Part shown: positions 8,673 through 15,735 of the stretch, piece after piece
How the letters are laid out: each line of letters starts with the position of its first letter
How positions within the stretch are numbered: the stretch's first letter is position 1
From: UBA1367 sp040268355
GTDB taxonomy: Bacteria > Actinomycetota > Coriobacteriia > Coriobacteriales > Atopobiaceae
Direction: 5' to 3'
Assembly: GCA_040268355.1 (NCBI GenBank)
Contig: JAWRIT010000020.1
Coordinates: 1-64,000, forward strand
DNA: 64,000 nucleotides
Notes under the pieces: model-generated
What the model saw: only the letters and a program-made list of their open reading frames with translations
The model's database searches: none
What the model was told of the DNA's origin: nothing
Translations under genes and position numbers: made by a program

Positions 8673-8696
8673 GAATAGTATACTTATATACTATTC
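8673..8696. promoter_or_regulatory. Likely PadR operator, 24 bp perfect inverted repeat
   Basis: GAATAGTATA (8673-8682) and TATACTATTC (8687-8696) are perfect 10 bp arms around CTTA. The site lies just upstream of the padR-type gene, is AT-rich in GC-rich DNA, and contains a TATACT hexamer on the minus strand suited to a -10 element. PadR operators of this shape are well known; binding here is inferred. Confidence 0.7.
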
Positions 8697-8875
8697 TAGC
8701 CTGATCCTATAGAGCGTGCAGACGTCAAGTCGCAGGTATTCATCCGGAGCCCGCTTCGGCCTTTCGCCGATCATGGTGGTCGCGCTCTGCGCCTGTCCAG
8801 GCGAGCTCGCCCTCGGTCTGCGGGTACGAGGTGCCTGGCTCGTCAAACCATCCGACCACTCCCACCTGTCACGCA

Positions 8876-9565
8876 TCAGAACAGGTACGAGCCCGTCACA
8901 AGGTACACGATGGGATCAACGATCAGCAGGAGCGCCACGACAAGCAGCACCATGTTGACGACCTTTGTGAACCTGTCGCCGATCATTCCGCGAACGCCCT
9001 CAACGAGGGCGGTGAGTCGCTCCGTGGCGCCCAACAGCACGGCCACGCAGGTCGCTAGGAAACCAAACTGGCTGATGACGAACCACAGCAGCATGAGGAG
9101 CGCCGCCATGACGGGGCTTCCGCTCTTGCCGCCGAGCAGAACCACGCCGTAGCAGGTGGGATCAGTGAACGATGTGACTCCGAAGAAGGCGCCAAGTGCC
9201 ACGAACTTCAGGATGGAACCTTCGGCCGTGCGCTGTCCCTCGCCCTCGTCCTCTCTCCCCTTCTTGCCACACACGCGACGCGCCATCCACGCGAGGACGA
9301 CAACACCGATGCCGAGTTCGACAATCGCCCAGAGGGGGCTGTCGTCCGCCGGGATGAGGCCCTGGATGATACGGGAGGCGGCGGTCCCGAGCGCCACGGC
9401 GAGCACCGTGCCTATGCCCACGGTCACAACCGCGAACGTAACGAGGAGCGCGGCGACGTTGGCCTTCCTCTCGCCACGTGCTCCCATGGAGAGCGCCACG
9501 GCGGCGGCCATGAAGTCTATGCCGAGGACGCCGAGCCCCAGCGTCTCGAGTATCTGATGGAGCAA
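8876..9565 (-). CDS. Integral membrane protein, possible LysE/GAP-type exporter
   Basis: About 229 residues with six or seven hydrophobic segments split by a charged loop (RRVCGKKGREDEGEG near 105-120). The loop between segments 4 and 5 reads GVTSFTDPTCYGVVLLGGKSGSP. The layout of two three-helix halves with a DP motif recalls the GAP/Sap and LysE-type exporters, but I cannot assign it firmly. The best start is TTG at 9565, eight bases after AGAGGT; an in-frame upstream ATG at 9616 has no ribosome site. Monocistronic. Confidence 0.6.
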   Translation of the reverse strand: MLHQILETLGLGVLGIDFMAAAVALSMGARGERKANVAALLVTFAVVTVGIGTVLAVALGTAASRIIQGLIPADDSPLWAIVELGIGVVVLAWMARRVCGKKGREDEGEGQRTAEGSILKFVALGAFFGVTSFTDPTCYGVVLLGGKSGSPVMAALLMLLWFVISQFGFLATCVAVLLGATERLTALVEGVRGMIGDRFTKVVNMVLLVVALLLIVDPIVYLVTGSYLF

Positions 9566-9721
9566 GGTGGGACCTCTTTCGTCATCTGGACACTGTCGCA
9601 CGTCGCGAATTTGCACATGATACCGTAATCCATCCAGATCGGTACGAGCCCTAGATACTAGCCAGCCGCGCCACCTCGGCGGCCTTGAGCACCCTGCTTG
9701 TAGCTCAGGCGCACGCGTGAC

Positions 9722-9764
9722 AAGGACCCTGCGGTGCCCCTTGCCCGGGTGTCGCAGGGTCCTT
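9722..9764. terminator. Strong hairpin terminator
   Basis: AAGGACCCTGCG (9722-9733) pairs perfectly with CGCAGGGTCCTT (9753-9764), 12 bp with a 19 base loop. It follows the stop of the small minus-strand frame at 9782 and can also act on the plus strand, where TTTCT follows. Confidence 0.7.
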
Positions 9765-9781
9765 TCTAGCTTGCTGAGGGG

Positions 9782-9946
9782 TCAAATGCTCTTCCGTAGG
9801 TAGACCATGTCGACAAGCTGCACAGCACCTCGGTCCTCCCGAAGATGGTATCGCGCGCGAGGTCGGAGAAGCTCTTGCTCGAGCGACGCGACCCTCTCGG
9901 CCAACTCGACGCCGATCTCGGACATCCTCAGTGTCATCGCCACCAT
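9782..9946 (-). pseudogene. Remnant of a GNAT acetyltransferase C-terminus
   Basis: A 54-residue frame from ATG at 9946 (GGGACGAGC before it) ends VQLVDMVYLRKSI. This matches the end of the intact GNAT protein at 48563-49018, which ends VRLVDMVYLQKRL. The preceding 40 residues (MSEIGVELAERVASLEQELL) are helical and do not resemble the acetyl-CoA-binding core. I read it as a truncated or rearranged relic, though expression as a small protein is possible given the start signal and the downstream terminator. Confidence 0.5.
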
Positions 9947-10013
9947 GCTCGTCCCTTTCTCTCGGCACAGGCACAGCGCGTCCACCCGAAAAGGGACTCT
10001 CCAGGAAACAATT

Positions 10014-10041
10014 GGTTGCTACCACATTCGGGGAAGCAACC
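10014..10041. promoter_or_regulatory. Inverted repeat upstream of the GyrI-like gene
   Basis: GGTTGCT and AGCAACC are perfect 7 bp arms with a 14 base spacer in the divergent intergenic region. It is a candidate operator or leader hairpin for the GyrI-like protein gene at 10127. Confidence 0.35.
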
Positions 10042-10126
10042 GTAGGATGTACCTTGTACGTGCACGATCGCTCCACCCGAGTTTCGGTTTGGACGCGTGA
10101 CGGATGAGATGAAAGAGGAGGACCCC

Positions 10127-10759
10127 ATGGCATTCGACTTCAAGAAGGAATACAAGGAGTTCTACCTACCGAAGCGCAAACCCTCCATCGTGGAGGTCCC
10201 GGCGATGAACTACGTCGCGGTCCGCGGACAGGGTGACCCCAACGCGGAGGATGGCGAGTACAAGGCCTCCATCGAGCTGCTCTACGGCATCGCCTACACC
10301 ATCAAGATGAGCAGGAAGGGCGACCGCCGGATAGACGGCTACTTCGACTTCGTCGTGCCCCCGCTCGAGGGCTTCTGGTGGCAGGAGAGCGTGGAGGGCG
10401 TCGACTACGCGCGCAAGGAGGGCTTCAAGTTTGTCTCCGTGATTCGTCTGCCCGACTTCGTGTCGAGGGAGGACTTCGCCTGGGCCGTCGACGAGGCGAC
10501 CCGGAAGAAGAGGCGGGACTTCTCGAAGGTGGAATTCTTGACGGTAGATGAGGGGCTGTGCGTCCAGTGTATGCACGTCGGCTCCTACGACGACGAACCT
10601 GCGACGGTCGCGCTCATGCACGAGTACCTGGAAGACCAGGGCTACGTCCTCGACATCACGGACGAGCGCCTGCATCACGAGATCTACCTCAACGATGCGA
10701 GGAAGGTCGCCCCGGAGAAGCTGAAGACCGTCATCCGCCATCCGATACGCAAAAGGTAG
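10127..10759 (+). CDS. GyrI-like small-molecule-binding domain protein
   Basis: The 210-residue protein (MAFDFKKEYKEFYLPKRKPS, then VPAMNYVAVRGQGDPN near 27) matches the stand-alone GyrI-like/SRPBCC-type ligand-binding proteins found in Gram-positive bacteria. The repeated motif pairs are MNYVAVRGQG, GFWWQ near 85 and LCVQCMHVGSYDDEP near 150 with the conserved acidic end of the pocket. These domains bind hydrophobic or cationic compounds; some hydrolyse cyclopropanoid toxins. The strong AGGAGGA before the ATG at 10127 is preferred to the upstream ATG at 10097. No HTH is present, so it is not itself a regulator. Confidence 0.75.
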   Translation: MAFDFKKEYKEFYLPKRKPSIVEVPAMNYVAVRGQGDPNAEDGEYKASIELLYGIAYTIKMSRKGDRRIDGYFDFVVPPLEGFWWQESVEGVDYARKEGFKFVSVIRLPDFVSREDFAWAVDEATRKKRRDFSKVEFLTVDEGLCVQCMHVGSYDDEPATVALMHEYLEDQGYVLDITDERLHHEIYLNDARKVAPEKLKTVIRHPIRKR

Positions 10760-10807
10760 GACCGCACAATCTCGATCGCTCGTGACACGTCCTCAAGCAC
10801 GCCCGAT

Positions 10808-11182
10808 CTACCCCGCGCCCTCATAGCCACCCACGACCCCAAGCCTCTGCAGGGTGGCGTGACCATGCGGAGAGCGGAGGAACCCCTCCGTCTGGTCACG
10901 TCCCGCCGTAAGCCCATGATGCTCGCCGTCCTCCCAGGTGTCCGTGACGTCGTACACGATGCCGTTCACGGCCACGTAGGCGGGGCGCCCGTCCTTCCCG
11001 TCAAACTCGGCCAGGGTCTCTGGCGTGAATACGTTCTCCTCGACGATCGTCTGCTCCTCGGACGTCAGCTCGCGGGCAAGCTTCTCCTCGTCGCTCTCGG
11101 GGCTTCCCGAGAGGAGCGCAAGGCACCCAACAACGACTGCAACCACCACGACGATGCCAATGACCTTCAGCTTCCCGCCCAT
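10808..11182 (-). CDS. Cytochrome b5-like heme/steroid-binding domain lipoprotein
   Basis: The 124-residue protein has an N-terminal hydrophobic stretch ending VVVGCLALLSG, a plausible lipobox with Cys near 20, then from about 50 the cytochrome b5-like fold: FTPETLAEFDGKDGRPAYVA, VNGIVYDVTDTWEDGEHHG and HGHATLQRLGVVG. The two His-rich segments are where axial heme ligands would lie. Small b5-like proteins of this type are often secreted in anaerobes and may bind heme. It is the last gene of a TetR-led operon, 2 bases after its neighbour. Confidence 0.82.
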   Translation of the reverse strand: MGGKLKVIGIVVVVAVVVGCLALLSGSPESDEEKLARELTSEEQTIVEENVFTPETLAEFDGKDGRPAYVAVNGIVYDVTDTWEDGEHHGLTAGRDQTEGFLRSPHGHATLQRLGVVGGYEGAG

Positions 11183-11184
11183 CG

Positions 11185-11427
11185 CTATGCCTCCCTTGTG
11201 CGGTGCAAGCCCTTGATGAACATGTCTTCATCAGCACAGGACACGAACCTTCCGTCGACGAGCCCGAAGGACAGGCCGACAAGCTCCGGGTGCCGCTGCC
11301 GGCACTTGCCTATGCAGCCCACCTTGACCCTGAATCCCTCTTGCTTGGCGCAGGCTTTGAGCCGCGCTACGTCAACGCTCGAGCAGTGCCGACAGACCTT
11401 CACCGTCATCTTCTTCGCAGGCCACAT
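11185..11427 (-). CDS. Small cysteine-rich DUF1450-like protein
   Basis: The 80-residue product (MWPAKKMTVKVCRHCSSVDV at the start) has Cys pairs in VCRHC and GCIGKCRQ and ends near RFVSCADEDMFIKGL. The layout resembles the DUF1450/YuzB group, a thioredoxin-like fold in which the Cys cluster may hold a metal or iron-sulfur centre. GGGGGAGAC precedes the ATG at 11427; a second ATG six codons in is possible. Between an unknown membrane protein and a heme-binding protein it suggests a redox role, by context only. Confidence 0.6.
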   Translation of the reverse strand: MWPAKKMTVKVCRHCSSVDVARLKACAKQEGFRVKVGCIGKCRQRHPELVGLSFGLVDGRFVSCADEDMFIKGLHRTREA

Positions 11428-11441
11428 GTCTCCCCCTTCCG

Positions 11442-11804
11442 CTAGTTCCAGAGCCTGGTTGTCAGCCAAACCGTGAGGGCGACGAGGGGCACGAGGCCGA
11501 TGAGCCCCACGACCGGATCCAGACTGGACAGGCTCCAGAGATAGATGCCTCCCGCGATCGCCGCCAGCCAGACACCCGCGACGCGGACGATGGGCGGCAG
11601 GCTCGCCACCAAGCACAGCCCAACGGCCAGCAGCACCGCGCCTCCCATCACGAAGGACATGAAGTTGGGGTCCGTCGGACTCGCCGGGAACAGCGTCGCT
11701 CCCCAGACCGCGACCAGGACTCCGACGATTACCAACGCGATTCCGAACACACCGAGATCGCCCAAGGCCTTCACTCCCCTTTTCTCGTCTTTCTGCCGGT
11801 CCAT
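11442..11804 (-). CDS. Small membrane protein of unknown function
   Basis: The 120-residue protein has a charged start (MDRQKDEKRGVKALG) and four hydrophobic segments: VFGIALVIVGVLVAVWGATL, MSFVMGGAVLLAVGLCLVAS, VAGVWLAAIAGGIYLW and VVGLIGLVPLVALTVWLT. I do not recognise a family. AAGGGATGG precedes the ATG. It is the second gene of the TetR-led operon; an inverted repeat at 11821-11848 lies just upstream. Confidence 0.6.
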   Translation of the reverse strand: MDRQKDEKRGVKALGDLGVFGIALVIVGVLVAVWGATLFPASPTDPNFMSFVMGGAVLLAVGLCLVASLPPIVRVAGVWLAAIAGGIYLWSLSSLDPVVGLIGLVPLVALTVWLTTRLWN

Positions 11805-11820
11805 CTCGTTCCATCCCTTC

Positions 11821-11848
11821 TGAATGAACTATTTCCAATATTCATTCA
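11821..11848. promoter_or_regulatory. TetR-type operator candidate between tetR gene and downstream operon
   Basis: TGAATGAA (11821-11828) and TTCATTCA (11841-11848) are perfect arms with a 12 base spacer. The same GAATGAA unit recurs at the promoter of the tetR-type gene (12478-12511), which argues that one regulator binds both places. Confidence 0.6.
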
Positions 11849-11890
11849 TTTCGTTGCCGCAGAAGAGGGCGCATTGCGCCCCACCTCCTG

Positions 11891-12466
11891 TCACTCTTGT
11901 TCGAACAGTCCCCTGACAAAGCAAGTGGCCAGGGTTTCCATCGCCTCAGCATAGCCGGGGAAGTCCCGCTCGCTCACGCGCATGTCCACGAAGTAGAGCA
12001 GCTCATAGGCCCGCATCGCGCGGTCGATCTTCTCCTTGGGAAAACCTGCCTCGGCCATCCTGCGCGCAAACACTTCGACGAGGAACTGGTAGAAGGGATA
12101 GCCTCGCTGCCCCTCAGCCGACAGGAAGTGCGCGTGGAGCTTGTCGGCTATGGCCGGATTCTCCCACTCCGAGATGATCCTGTTGCTCGAGATGAGTCTG
12201 AAGGTGCAATCGAACAACTGCCCGACCACGACGACCGGCTCTGCCGACCAATCGACCTCGTCCATGATCCGCTGCCGCATGCGGTTGTTCTCCTCGATGA
12301 AGACGTCCAAGAAAACCTCGTCCTTCGAGGCATAGTAGTTGTAGAAGCTACCAACGGCGACGCCAGCCTTCCGGGCGATCTCGGCGATGCTCGCCGCCTT
12401 GTAGCCCTTGGATGTGAACACCTGCCGTGCGGCCAGCGCCAAAACCTGCTTCTTGTCCTGTTCCAC
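11891..12466 (-). CDS. TetR-family transcriptional regulator
   Basis: The protein of about 191 residues has an amino-terminal TetR HTH (VLALAARQVFTSKGYKAASI, then EIARKAGVAVGSFYNYYASKDEVF) and a long ligand domain. The open frame reaches 12511, but its first codons lie inside a 14 bp palindrome next to a promoter; the GTG at 12466 after GGGGGGACC is a more likely start and leaves the HTH complete. It is followed, 86 bases on, by a three-gene operon (membrane protein, Cys-rich protein, b5-like lipoprotein), which it probably controls along with itself. Confidence 0.82.
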   Translation of the reverse strand: MEQDKKQVLALAARQVFTSKGYKAASIAEIARKAGVAVGSFYNYYASKDEVFLDVFIEENNRMRQRIMDEVDWSAEPVVVVGQLFDCTFRLISSNRIISEWENPAIADKLHAHFLSAEGQRGYPFYQFLVEVFARRMAEAGFPKEKIDRAMRAYELLYFVDMRVSERDFPGYAEAMETLATCFVRGLFEQE

Positions 12467-12492
12467 CGGTCCCCCCGCGAAATGAATGAATT

Positions 12493-12506
12493 TGAACGAT
12501 CGTTCA
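12493..12506. promoter_or_regulatory. TetR autorepression operator, 14 bp palindrome
   Basis: TGAACGATCGTTCA is a perfect palindrome flanked by GAATGAA repeats on both sides. It lies directly downstream of a -35/-10 pair for the minus strand, where a bound repressor would block transcription. Confidence 0.65.
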
Positions 12507-12511
12507 TTCAT

Positions 12512-12541
12512 ACCCTATCACAGGCCGAAAGCGCACGTCAA
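12512..12541 (-). promoter_or_regulatory. Promoter of the tetR-type gene
   Basis: TTGACG (12541-12536) and TAGGGT (12517-12512) are 18 bases apart on the minus strand, immediately upstream of the palindrome at 12493-12506. Confidence 0.5.
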
Positions 12542-12705
12542 GGCCTACTGCGCACCAACGGCGACGTGCGACGTGAGCCTGCTCGAGCCGGGGTCGAGGC
12601 CCGGAGGGATGGGCACATGACAACCCTTTAGTTTCAGTTGCCTTGCTGTCGCAGGGCACGAGGTATCGCCTGCCGGCATCGGCAAGATACTGCGTAAATA
12701 TAGTG

Positions 12706-12711
12706 TATAAT
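12706..12711 (+). promoter_or_regulatory. -10 element of the Fic gene
   Basis: A consensus TATAAT preceded directly by TG lies 37 bases before the Fic start, in a locally AT-rich stretch. No convincing -35 is seen. Confidence 0.5.
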
Positions 12712-12747
12712 GAGAAAGAAAATTGCCGATAGGAAAGACATACGAAG

Positions 12748-13647
12748 ATGCAGGACTTCATTTCGGTGAAACAGGCCGCTGGCAAGTGGGGCGTATCGGA
12801 GCGGTCGGTGCGCAACTACTGTGCGCAAGGACGCGTACCCGGAGCCTTCATCTCCGGCAAGACCTGGAATATCCCTGCCGACGCGGAGAAGCCAGGCAGG
12901 AGGACGGCGGCAAAACCCAGGCAGCGGAAGCTACTGCAGATATTGCGCGACGAGAAGGACGCGAGGATGCCTGGCGGCATCTACCACCGCCTGCAGATAG
13001 ACCTCACCTATAACTCCAATCACATCGAGGGCAGCAGTCTCACGCGCGACCAGACGCGCCTCATATTCGAGACCCGGACCATCGGCCCGCAGGAGGGCGC
13101 GGTGAACGTCGACGATGTGATAGAGACGGTGAACCACTTCAACTGCATCGACTACGTTATCGACACGGCAGGCAGGCGGCTGACTCAGGCATATGTCAAA
13201 CGGCTCCATCTCATGTTGAAGACCGGCACCAACGACGCCATGCGCGAATGGTTCACCGTAGGCGACTACAAGCAGCTCCCCAACGAGGTCGGCGGCGTCA
13301 TGACCGCCGAGCCTGAGGAAGTGGAGGGGGCAATGACCGATCTTTTGGACTGGTACGAGGCCCGGGAGCAAATCGGCATGAACGACATCCTGGAGTTCCA
13401 CTGGCGCTTCGAGCGCATCCATCCCTTCCAGGACGGAAACGGACGCGTCGGCAGGCTCATCATGCTGAAGGAGTGCCTCAAGCACGACGTAGTGCCCTTC
13501 GTCATCACCGACGAGATCAAGGCATTCTACTACCGAGGCCTCGCGGAATACCGCCGTGAGCCGGGATACCTCGAAGGCACGGCACTCAGCGCCCAAGACC
13601 GCTTCAAAAAGGTGTTGGACCAGTTCAGAATTCCGTACGAAGATTAG
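12748..13647 (+). CDS. Fic-domain protein with N-terminal DNA-binding domain
   Basis: The 299-residue protein has an AlpA/MerR-type HTH at residues 1-50 (ISVKQAAGKWGVSERSVRNY). The Fic core carries the active motif HPFQDGNGRVGR near 230, where the His is the general base and DGNGR binds the AMP-donor phosphates. Before it, NSNHIEGSSLT near 90 is the inhibitory-helix motif (S/T-x-x-x-E-G) of self-inhibited Fic proteins. It should transfer AMP from ATP to a protein target. The HTH suggests DNA binding or autoregulation. The gene is alone, with no separate antitoxin, consistent with in-cis inhibition. Confidence 0.85.
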   Translation: MQDFISVKQAAGKWGVSERSVRNYCAQGRVPGAFISGKTWNIPADAEKPGRRTAAKPRQRKLLQILRDEKDARMPGGIYHRLQIDLTYNSNHIEGSSLTRDQTRLIFETRTIGPQEGAVNVDDVIETVNHFNCIDYVIDTAGRRLTQAYVKRLHLMLKTGTNDAMREWFTVGDYKQLPNEVGGVMTAEPEEVEGAMTDLLDWYEAREQIGMNDILEFHWRFERIHPFQDGNGRVGRLIMLKECLKHDVVPFVITDEIKAFYYRGLAEYRREPGYLEGTALSAQDRFKKVLDQFRIPYED

Positions 13648-13810
13648 TCGCGCCGTTGCATGGGACCGACTGCCACCTAACCCTTCGGACCACAAGCGCC
13701 CAGCTCCCGAGTCTGAGCGGACCTCGCGGACCTCGCTCAGAGGTCGAGCGATTCGAAGGCCCTGATCGAGCTCCGGAGCGAGGCGAGCCCGCGCACCTCC
13801 AACGCGCGGC

Positions 13811-14266
13811 TCATCGCTCGCTCCCTTTGCCGCCGCGAAGCGTGCCGGCACCCATCGCGTCTGCCAGCCGCTGCATCCTCGTGAGGAAGTCGTCCGTCTT
13901 CATGAGCGCGATGCCCTGCTCGTCATCGCCCAAGCACAGCAGCTCGTCGCCCGGTTCGATGCCGAAGACCTCGCGGGCCTTCTTGGGAATCACCATCTGA
14001 CCGCGCTCGCCGACCTTCACCACGCCGAAGATGTGCCTGCCGCGCGGCGGCGGGGCCTCGCCCATGTCAGTGGGCTCATAGTTCGTCAAGTCATCGAGCG
14101 TCACGCCCAGCGCACGCGCCAGCGCGTCGCTGTTGGCCAAGTCGGGCACGCTCTCGCCGGACTCCCACTTTGCGACGGTCTGGCGCGACACGCCGACCTT
14201 CTCGGCAAGCTGCTCCTGCGTGAGGCCCTGCATCTTGCGCAGTGTTTGGACGTTATGACTGATCAC
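13811..14266 (-). CDS. XRE HTH - SpoVT/AbrB fusion regulator
   Basis: The 151-residue protein joins an XRE HTH (NVQTLRKMQGLTQEQLAEKV, SRQTVAKWESGESVPD, residues 4-62) to a swapped-hairpin AbrB domain (VVKVGERGQMVIPKKAREVF, IEPGDELLCLGD, residues 85-135). Both domains bind DNA. GTG at 14266 with GAGGAGGAAAGC upstream is a much better start than the ATG at 14290, which would overlap the preceding stop. It lies 20 bases after the hydrolase gene in the same direction. This fusion is common in Coriobacteriia. Confidence 0.85.
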   Translation of the reverse strand: MISHNVQTLRKMQGLTQEQLAEKVGVSRQTVAKWESGESVPDLANSDALARALGVTLDDLTNYEPTDMGEAPPPRGRHIFGVVKVGERGQMVIPKKAREVFGIEPGDELLCLGDDEQGIALMKTDDFLTRMQRLADAMGAGTLRGGKGSER

Positions 14267-14286
14267 GCTTTCCTCCTCCGCGCTTG

Positions 14287-15381
14287 TCATACCTGCGATG
14301 CCGCGTCGTCGACGGCCGAGATGAAGAAGTCCGGATGCTCCACGTGGATGTCGTGGCCGGACTTGATGGTGCGCATCTCGCAATCCGGCACGGCCCTCCT
14401 CACGCGTTCCGCGTCCTCGTCAGTGTTCGCGGCGTAGAGGACGCCATCATCCCCGTAGTCCGTCTCTGCCTTGAGGTATATGGCAGGGCATTCGACGCCC
14501 GCCAGGATCTGCGCCTGGTCCGCACCGTCGAAGAAGGAGCCGGTGTAGAAACTATCGCCGAAAGCGGGATCGAAGTCATCCATGAAGTGCAGGCCCCTCG
14601 TCCAGGCACGCGGGATCCAGGCGTTGACCACGTGCTCATCGGGGTGCGCGGCGCACCACTCCCGCGTGTCGCGTGCCAACTTGTCCTGCAGGTCGCCGAA
14701 CAGCGAGAACAGGTAGCTGCGCTCGGCGTAGTACGCCGCATAGGGCATGGCCTCGCCGCTCGTGACGTATTCGTGCGCAGGAATGTAACCGTCGTAGTAG
14801 GCGAACGCGCCGGCGCCCTCCGTGACCTCCTCGGGGAGCACGCTGAAGAACGGCGGGTCCTCCAGCACGCATGCGGCGACGTGGTCGGGGTCGTTCGCAG
14901 CGACGTAGGCAACGATGATGCCGCCCGAGGAGTGACCCGAGACGATGTAGCGGTCGCCGGTCACCTCGCGGGCGAAGCCGATGAGCGCGGTGCCCTGGGT
15001 CTCGAGCGTGTAGAGGTCCCGGTCATGGGAGGACTCCCCGTGCCCGAAGCAGTCGACGGCGAACACGTGGTAGCGCTTTGCGAGCTCTGGCAGGACGGAG
15101 GCGTAGTCCTCCCACTCCATGCCCTGGCCGTGGACGAGCAGCAGCGCAGGGCCATTGTCGGGACCCTCCGCGTAGTTGATGGTGGCACCGTCGACCTCGA
15201 CCTGCCTCTCGACCATCCCGGCATCGAAGGCCTTGGCGATGGTCCTCTCCTCTCCGTGCAGGTTGTCGTCTCGATAGATCGTCAAGGCGATGCCCGCCGC
15301 GACGACGAGCGCCGAGACGACGATGAGTGCGACTCTTTTGCGGTTCCCCCGCCTACCCGATTGAGCAATCTGACTAATCAT
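14287..15381 (-). CDS. Membrane-anchored alpha/beta hydrolase
   Basis: The 364-residue protein has a basic N-terminus and one transmembrane segment (VALIVVSALVVAAGIALTIY, about 15-35), so the catalytic part is extracellular. The fold shows LLLVHGQGMEW (oxyanion region) near 85, the nucleophile elbow GHSSGG near 150, and the catalytic His in SGHDIHVEHPDF near 345. The Asp is probably in KAETDYGDD. The substrate is unknown. AAGGTG before the ATG at 15381 is favoured over the GTG at 15390. Confidence 0.82.
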   Translation of the reverse strand: MISQIAQSGRRGNRKRVALIVVSALVVAAGIALTIYRDDNLHGEERTIAKAFDAGMVERQVEVDGATINYAEGPDNGPALLLVHGQGMEWEDYASVLPELAKRYHVFAVDCFGHGESSHDRDLYTLETQGTALIGFAREVTGDRYIVSGHSSGGIIVAYVAANDPDHVAACVLEDPPFFSVLPEEVTEGAGAFAYYDGYIPAHEYVTSGEAMPYAAYYAERSYLFSLFGDLQDKLARDTREWCAAHPDEHVVNAWIPRAWTRGLHFMDDFDPAFGDSFYTGSFFDGADQAQILAGVECPAIYLKAETDYGDDGVLYAANTDEDAERVRRAVPDCEMRTIKSGHDIHVEHPDFFISAVDDAASQV

Positions 15382-15735
15382 GCAAATCACCTTCCGTCAG
15401 ATAGCTTCGCACGTGCCGAGCAGCCTGACCACCAACCGAAGGTGGAATTCATCGGCTTAGTCTGTCAAGGACGGTTGGCAAAGCGCCTTGCATGAGTTCG
15501 TTCTATGGCTGCTGCCCGTGACGGCTGCGGGGCAGCGGGGAGCAACCGGCAGCAGCAGCCAAGCGATGGCCAGCTGCTTGCAATCGACTTCGGAAAAGGC
15601 GGTGGGGCTCGCGTGAGTCCGGCGGTATCGTATGGGTTGATTTTGTCGTGCAAAGTCAACAGCAAATCCCTTGCTCGGCCAAGAACCCCCTCGTATCCTC
15701 GAATCGAAGCCAAGCGGTTGTCGAGGAGGATTCGC
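15382..15735. other. Divergent intergenic region with two inverted repeats
   Basis: The 354 bases between the hydrolase and the XRE-TPR regulator hold no gene that I can support. GGCTGCTGC (15507-15515) and GCAGCAGCC (15552-15560) form a perfect 9 bp stem. A second, better placed repeat lies at 15636-15660. Confidence 0.5.
15636..15660. promoter_or_regulatory. Operator candidate for the XRE-TPR regulator
   Basis: GTTGATTTTG and CAAAGTCAAC are 10-base arms matching at 9 positions around TCGTG, about 75 bases before the start at 15736. Position and symmetry suit autoregulation by the XRE protein. Confidence 0.45.

Noticed and set aside
9660..9720. Text resembling a tRNA D-arm (TAGCTCAG) near 9702
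   Set aside because: No acceptor stem, anticodon arm or T-loop can be folded around it.
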